Below are positions 59,001 through 64,000 of a stretch of 64,000 nt of DNA, in pieces. Position 1 is the first letter of the stretch; every line of letters starts with the position of its first letter. The position numbers and the translations under genes are program-made. A model generated the notes under the pieces. It made no database searches. It saw only the letters and a list, made by a program, of their open reading frames with translations, and was not told where the DNA came from. This stretch comes from Flaccisagitta enflata (lineage: Eukaryota > Chaetognatha > Sagittoidea > Aphragmophora), in contig OZ231127.1 of assembly GCA_965153355.1 (NCBI GenBank), forward strand, positions 61,752,001 to 61,816,000, written 5' to 3'.

Positions 59001-59196
59001 GTCGCATGCTACGCGACTCTACACCCCGCCATGTCGGTCGGTCGGTTGGTCGGTCGGTTGGTCCCCTTTTTACTTTTTCAGCGTTTTTGAGATTTTTGAG
59101 CATACGGCTCCAGCCCAGATGACCTAGTGATCTTCTCCAGCACTGCAACTGCCCACCCGCACGCGACTAGGGTAGCCGTGAATCCGGCCTTGTTCG
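59001..59196 (+). mobile_element. Family-B hairpin element
   Basis: TTTTTTAGTCGCATGCTACGCGACTCTACACCCC, (GGTC)n, CCCGCACGCGACTAGGG, GTGAATCCGGCCTTGTT. Confidence 0.8.
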
Positions 59197-59360
59197 CCCT
59201 TAGACGCCCTTACATGCAAACCCTTCTAAGCGATATTTCTAAGACAACTGGGAAATATCTTTGTTAATCACGATCAAGGAAGATTTTTCGTGACATTGAC
59301 ATCTATAAGTACTTAGTATCTATATAGTATAACTTAAAGGGCCATTAAATTTGGACGGCG

Positions 59361-59400
59361 CTCCGAGATCCTGCACTTGGTTCTGCGGGGAGTAGGTTAT
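59361..59400 (+). repeat. 40-bp direct repeat, copy 1
   Basis: CTCCGAGATCCTGCACTTGG and TTCTGCGGGGAGTAGGTTAT; an identical copy is at 59858-59897. Confidence 0.93.
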
Positions 59401-59567
59401 CTGCATATGAAAGACAATGTTTACCATTTTTGGTTTTTATAGTGATGCTTTGTATTGATAAAGGATAGTTTTGAGGGGTCCGGATTAAGCACCATTGGGA
59501 GTTCCCAAGACTCTCATCCTTTGTTTTTTATGTATTTTTTAAATAAAGCAATGTTGTCACAAGTCAT
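59397..59567 (+). repeat. 171-bp direct repeat, copy 1
   Basis: TTATCTGCATATGAAAGACA through GAGGGGTCCGGATTAAGCAC to ATGTTGTCACAAGTCAT. It matches 63554-63724 almost exactly at the same length and contains AATAAAG near its end. Confidence 0.93.
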
Positions 59568-59857
59568 ATAGTTTAGTACCTGGATATGGAATGCCGGCGG
59601 TCCCAGTTGGTTGACACTCGATTCCTGTCTTTAAGGGTATGGTTTCTTTACAATATTGCCTAATGGTGATATGTTTTTTGTTAATGCTTATTTTGACAAT
59701 ATGCTGTTTTATTTTACTATAAATGGTATTATAAGTAAGATACTTGTGGTGAAACATCTCTTTTTACTAGTGCAGAAATTGTATCAGGACCTGAGTGCCT
59801 GACCTTGTCGGAGTCAGGGCCCTTAGCGGAGCACTAGGTGACTGTGCAATAGGATTA

Positions 59858-59897
59858 CTCCGAGATCCTGCACTTGGTTCTGCGGGGAGTAGGTTAT
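59858..59897 (+). repeat. 40-bp direct repeat, copy 2
   Basis: Identical to 59361-59400. Confidence 0.93.
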
Positions 59898-59899
59898 GA

Positions 59900-60360
59900 C
59901 ACGGTGCAAGATCGCGTGAAATTTGGCTTTCACCAAGGTAAAAAAATTTAGTTGTCATAAAACAATTTTTTCTTGAATTTTTGCTTAACATATGATTTTG
60001 TGATAATAAAACAAAAAAATCAATGCAAAATCTGTTTTAGTTAGGTAAATATTAATTATTATATATTTAAATATGATTTATTTAGTTTTTCAGTTCTTTT
60101 TTTATATTTTTTCAGTTTTCTGCATCAGAAAATGTTTCAAAATGCTCTAAACATATTTTTGATGAGTAAAAAATGTATAATAGAACATTTTCATGTAATT
60201 CATTATTATCATATAAGATTTTATGAAAAAAAGTACAGAAAAGAGACATTTTTTGCTTATTATTCACCTTGTCATTAAACGGTTTCTTCTCCATGAGATA
60301 TTGTCTTGCAATCTTTTATTCAGCAATTGTCCATACATTCACTTAATCATGAGTGATATC
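59900..60360. other. AT-rich stretch, nothing recognised
   Basis: No gene or element end supported. Confidence 0.5.
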
Positions 60361-60371
60361 ACAAAGCTGTT

Positions 60372-60450
60372 CTTTCATTCATTCATTCATTCATTCAATC
60401 ACTCATTCATTCAATCAGTTGTTCATTTATTTATTCATTCAATCATTCAC
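60372..60450. repeat. (ATTC)n microsatellite
   Basis: Degenerate CATT repeats. Confidence 0.88.
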
Positions 60451-60487
60451 AATTGCCAAGTGTTATCATAACGTAGTAGTTGTCATT

Positions 60488-60489
60488 AC

Positions 60490-60558
<69 letters not shown>

Positions 60559-60597
60559 CCTCGTCTCCGTCATCATTATTTGTTGTTGTTGTTGTTA
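60488..60597. repeat. (GTT)n microsatellite
   Basis: A GTT run of about 70 bp with a short second run. Confidence 0.97.
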
Positions 60598-60887
60598 CTA
60601 TTTGTATTATAAATTGGAACATAGATATTCAACCCCAGTCGTAAGACAACTTCGCTCAGAAAGCAACACTTGTGTTTCAAAGAAGGTCAAAATAGAAAAA
60701 ATGTGTAAATCAGAATGCAAAAATAAGTGAATGAAAGTGATTGAGATGGTTCAGACATAATACTTAAAAAAGAAATTTACATTTACTTAGCAAGAGGACC
60801 AAGTTTAGCCAATGTTACCAAAAAATTGTTTTGAAAATTTACACTTATTTTATTTTTGGTCACTGACAGGGGCTGGTCGAAATTCTA

Positions 60888-60986
60888 AATTTGCATAGGA
60901 AATGAAAAAATGAAAAAAACAAAGAACATAGTTCTCCTCCCAAATTGATTACAGAGAGAACTATGTTTTTTAAAATGCAAAATTTC
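60888..60986. repeat. Hairpin, family H copy 1
   Basis: AACATAGTTCTC (60925-60936) pairs with GAGAACTATGTT (60956-60967) around a loop containing CAAATTGATTA. Outer segments AAATTTGCAT and ATGCAAAATTT also pair. Confidence 0.88.
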
Positions 60987-61309
60987 CTTGTGTTTGGCTT
61001 TCTTAAAATTTCGACCTCAGAAATGAAAACAAAATGTAATTCACTGAAAACATCATTTTCATATTATTTTTCTTGTGAATTGCATAGTTCAAATTACATT
61101 TTAAGTCAGAATATGATAAAAATGTATGCACAAAGTGCGCTTAGAAACAATTTGTCCACTAAAAGCATTCCAGCTTCATTATTGTCCTGATAATAATGCA
61201 AAAAGTATGGTGAAACACTTCATTTTCCTTCATAGATTTTCTGTCTTACTCTGTCTGTCTTGTCTTTCTAGTCTCACTCTCTCTGTCAGTCAGTCTGTCT
61301 GTCTGTCTT

Positions 61310-61417
<108 letters not shown>

Positions 61418-61795
61418 TTCCGCATTTTCCCTGCCCCCATAAATTTCTAGGTCCTTGAAACTGAAATCTCAAATGTGTTAGCCCTGCCAGACCAATGCTT
61501 AATGTAACATATCACAATATACAAGAACTGAGGTAAATTCACTGTCCACAAGAATCTGGCAGCCATACGGAGATCTTGAGTGGCAAAAACAGGCCAAAAA
61601 TTGATCAATATAGCCAAAAACAGTTTTTTTTTCCAAAAAAATCAGTTATTCATAATTTTTATTTTTTAGCCAATCAATCAAGTCTGAACTAGGGAAAACA
61701 TACTCATCAAGAGCTTTGGACACTGACACTGGGGTCATAACAGTCCAAAACCAAGCCAAAAATAGGCTAAAATGGTCAAAATCAACATGTACATT

Positions 61796-62003
61796 AACAA
61801 GGCCGGATACACGGCTACCCCAGTTGCGTGCGGGTGGGCAGGGGCTGAATATGAGGTCACTTGATCACTTGGGCAGGAGCAGCGAGGCCAAAGACCGCAA
61901 AAACCCAAATAAAGTAAAGTGTGATGGATGGATGGACCGACCAATGGACTGACGGACCGACAGACGAATAAAGCAGGGTGTAGAGTCGCGTAGCACGCAA
62001 CTG
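61796..62003 (-). mobile_element. Family-B element with GTTGCGTGC termini
   Basis: Minus strand: TTTTTCAGTTGCGTGCTACGCGACTCTACACCC, (GTCC/GGTC)n, CCCGCACGCAACTGGGGTAG, GTGTATCCGGCCTTGTT. The first nine bases GTTGCGTGC (61993-62001, minus) are exactly complementary to GCACGCAAC (61823-61831, minus), both altered relative to other family-B copies. Confidence 0.82.
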
Positions 62004-62009
62004 AAAAAG

Positions 62010-62790
62010 ATCATTGTAACTTACAATTTTTTTCAACATACGGGCCAAGAAAAGTCAAGGATGTGCCAAAAATTTGCGTTACAATGAACTGGTTGATGAA
62101 AATGCAGATTTTGTCCATTATAGCCCATTTTTTGCCTGTTTTTGGCCTGTTGTGGCCCAGGCATCAATGTTTAACGCTCTCAATGACTATATCTGTCCTA
62201 TTTCTGACTTAAGTGACTGCGGTTAGCTATAAAATGCTCAATAGCTCAGATATTTTTGGGAAAAAACGCTGTTTTTAGCTATTTTACCCCATTTTAGCCT
62301 GTTTTTGCTCATTCAAGATTCCAAGTTTGACAGCCAGATTCTCTTGGATAATGTATTGACTTATGTTCTTATGAAGTTCAAGTGAAAAACTCGACCAAGT
62401 GACAACAGCATACTCAAAATAGCCAAAAAGCACATTTTTACCCCAGAAATTGCAAAAAAATGGATTTTTGAATGGGAGGTTAAAAAAATATCCAAAAATT
62501 GAGGTCAAATTCCTGTTCAGCATGAAAAAATATATCAGAAAAGTGAAGTTTCTGAGTTTTTTCGACAATTTTGGATCCACGCTTAAGAATCTGCCATAAA
62601 TCTCCCTGACTGTTGAGGCCCCTGGGTCTCAAGGGCCATAAAAACCAACTAACTCAGCTCATTTTGGTCTCCTAAGGGTTGAACTGTAACCAAAACAAAA
62701 TATTTGAAAGATTTGAAAAGTTTTTGTTATCATTCTAATTGTATTTCTATAAGATACTTTGAAGGAATTTGGCATTAGAAAATGAGTCAG
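62010..62790. other. AT-rich stretch, nothing recognised
   Basis: Repeated AGCCAAAAA/TAGCC phrases give a vaguely repetitive texture. No gene. Confidence 0.5.
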
Positions 62791-62811
62791 AACCACTCTC
62801 ATTGAAAATAA

Positions 62812-62920
62812 CAAATTTGCATAGAAATTGAGAAATCGGGAAAACGAAAAACATGGGGACCTAGCAAAATTGATTATCTAGGTCCCCATGTTTTCAAAAA
62901 TGCAAAAATTTTGTCCGTTT
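62812..62920. repeat. Hairpin, family H copy 2
   Basis: AACATGGGGACCTAG (62850-62864) pairs perfectly with CTAGGTCCCCATGTT (62878-62892) around a loop CAAAATTGATTAT. The outer AAATTTGCATAGAAA and ATGCAAAAATTTT match copy 1. Confidence 0.9.
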
Positions 62921-62929
62921 AATTTATTT

Positions 62930-63550
62930 GTTATTTTCAAATTGCAGAATGTTTTTTTCCAAAATCTAAAATTGTCTTACATCTAATCAAAAAAATATCA
63001 AAATCGCATCTTAAAATCATCGCATACAGACAAAATTTTAAACACAACTAGCCAATTAGTACTTTTAACTTGCTCTCAAATATTATGACGCTGGGTCTGC
63101 AGGAAGTATGCTTAAATTTCACTGGATTAACTTTTTTGCATTTTTTCTTTTTTTTGTTGTAATTTTGAGAATCTGAAAAAATGTACTATTTTTGTACCTA
63201 AATCTTGAGTCTGTAGATAGCCAATTTTTATGTTCAAACCTTGTGATGCCTTGGGTGGGTTTGGTTTGTAAAAAGAGGCGATTTTTTAGTTTTCTGTAGA
63301 CAACAGCTATAAAAAATCAAGGCATTTTATTTATTGTTGCCAGATTCTGATTTTTTGGCACTTTTTCTTAAAGATTTAACAATATATATGGCCCCAAACT
63401 GGCAATGATGGCCACCTGACCTAAGAGGATTTACTTTATATAATACTTGGGTACATCTGGTAACTTGCAGGATAATTTTTGCATAGCTTTTGGATGCAAA
63501 AAATATGCTAAATTTGTGTGACTGGCAATTTTCACGCCATCTTGCTCCGT
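62930..63550. other. AT-rich stretch, nothing recognised
   Basis: No gene supported. Confidence 0.5.
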
Positions 63551-63553
63551 GTC

Positions 63554-63724
63554 TTATCTGCATATGAAAGACAATGTTTACCATTTTTGGTTTTTATAGT
63601 GATGCTTTGTATCGATAAAGGATAGTTGTGAGGGGTCCGGATTAAGCACCATTGGGAGTTCCCAAGACTCTCATCCTTTATTTTTTATGTATTTTTTTAA
63701 TAAAGCAATGTTGTCACAAGTCAT
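63554..63724 (+). repeat. 171-bp direct repeat, copy 2
   Basis: Near-identical to 59397-59567, same orientation, 4.16 kb away. Confidence 0.93.
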
Positions 63725-64000
63725 GAAGGGGACCGATGTGACGATGGCATAGGTATGATTTATCACCAAAAAAACACAATTTTCTGCAGTTCTTACGCGT
63801 AAACCTAGCCCAGTACAAGACCGGCTTCAACACGTGAGCAAGAGCGGAATCATGTTACACATCGTGACAAGTGCAATACCAATAAAGGCGGCTCTCGCCG
63901 ACCGGAAAAAAGTCGTAAATGGGAATCTTTTTTTTCAGTGCATGTTCTTCCATGTGCATCTCATGATGTCTAGTTGACTGCTTGCTTGTTTTTGTCATTC

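Overview
The window is nuclear DNA from an intron-rich eukaryote, most likely an animal or other holozoan. Genes have GT-AG introns, and the recognisable proteins are a nucleolar MIF4G protein, ribosomal protein L27a and a PKA regulatory subunit. There are no operons. Microsatellites, minisatellites and short non-autonomous transposons fill most of the space. I cannot name the species.

Layout. (1) 1-8 kb: two minus-strand housekeeping genes in close tandem. NOM1 (six exons seen, C-terminus off the left edge) has a 2.5-kb intron almost filled by a GT-rich minisatellite. RPL27A (three exons, complete) has an intron packed with small mobile elements. (2) 8-21 kb: no confident gene; hairpin and terminal-inverted-repeat elements at 10.5-11.9, 15.4-16.8 and 17.2-18.7 kb. 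(3) 21-44 kb: a large, imperfect inverted duplication. The left arm (21.2-22.1 and 24.8-26.7 kb) mirrors the right arm (43.3-44.2 and 38.4-39.9 kb). Both arms carry the same two PKA regulatory-subunit exons. The left, plus-strand copy continues into cyclic-nucleotide-binding exons but lacks the docking exon. The right, minus-strand copy has the dimerization/docking exons but runs into a 5.5-kb satellite (32.8-38.4 kb) built on a perfect 22-bp palindrome. The left arm also holds a decayed glutamine-rich coding stretch where the right arm has docking exons. (4) 44-51 kb: exons of an unidentified lysine/glutamate-rich coiled-coil protein (minus strand) among long GA, CA and GAT repeats. (5) 51-57.4 kb: a second inverted duplication with ~180-bp repeats in its arms and an orientation-flipping minisatellite in its loop. 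(6) 57-64 kb: no confident gene; more elements and hairpins.

The unifying signal is a family of short elements that start TTTTTAG plus a hairpin, continue with (GTCC/GGTC)n, and end GTATCCGGCCTTGTT. I count roughly twenty full or partial copies. The first ~9 bases are matched by a reverse-complement copy ~30 bases from the other end, and the match is kept even where the sequence differs between copies (six different matched pairs). Read on the other strand, the layout is hairpin plus CTAA at the 3' end, a subterminal inverted repeat and a tandem-repeat core, which resembles non-autonomous Helentron-type (HINE/DINE-like) Helitrons. This is the best candidate here for something undescribed, followed by the palindromic satellite lying beside a split, mirrored PKA regulatory gene.
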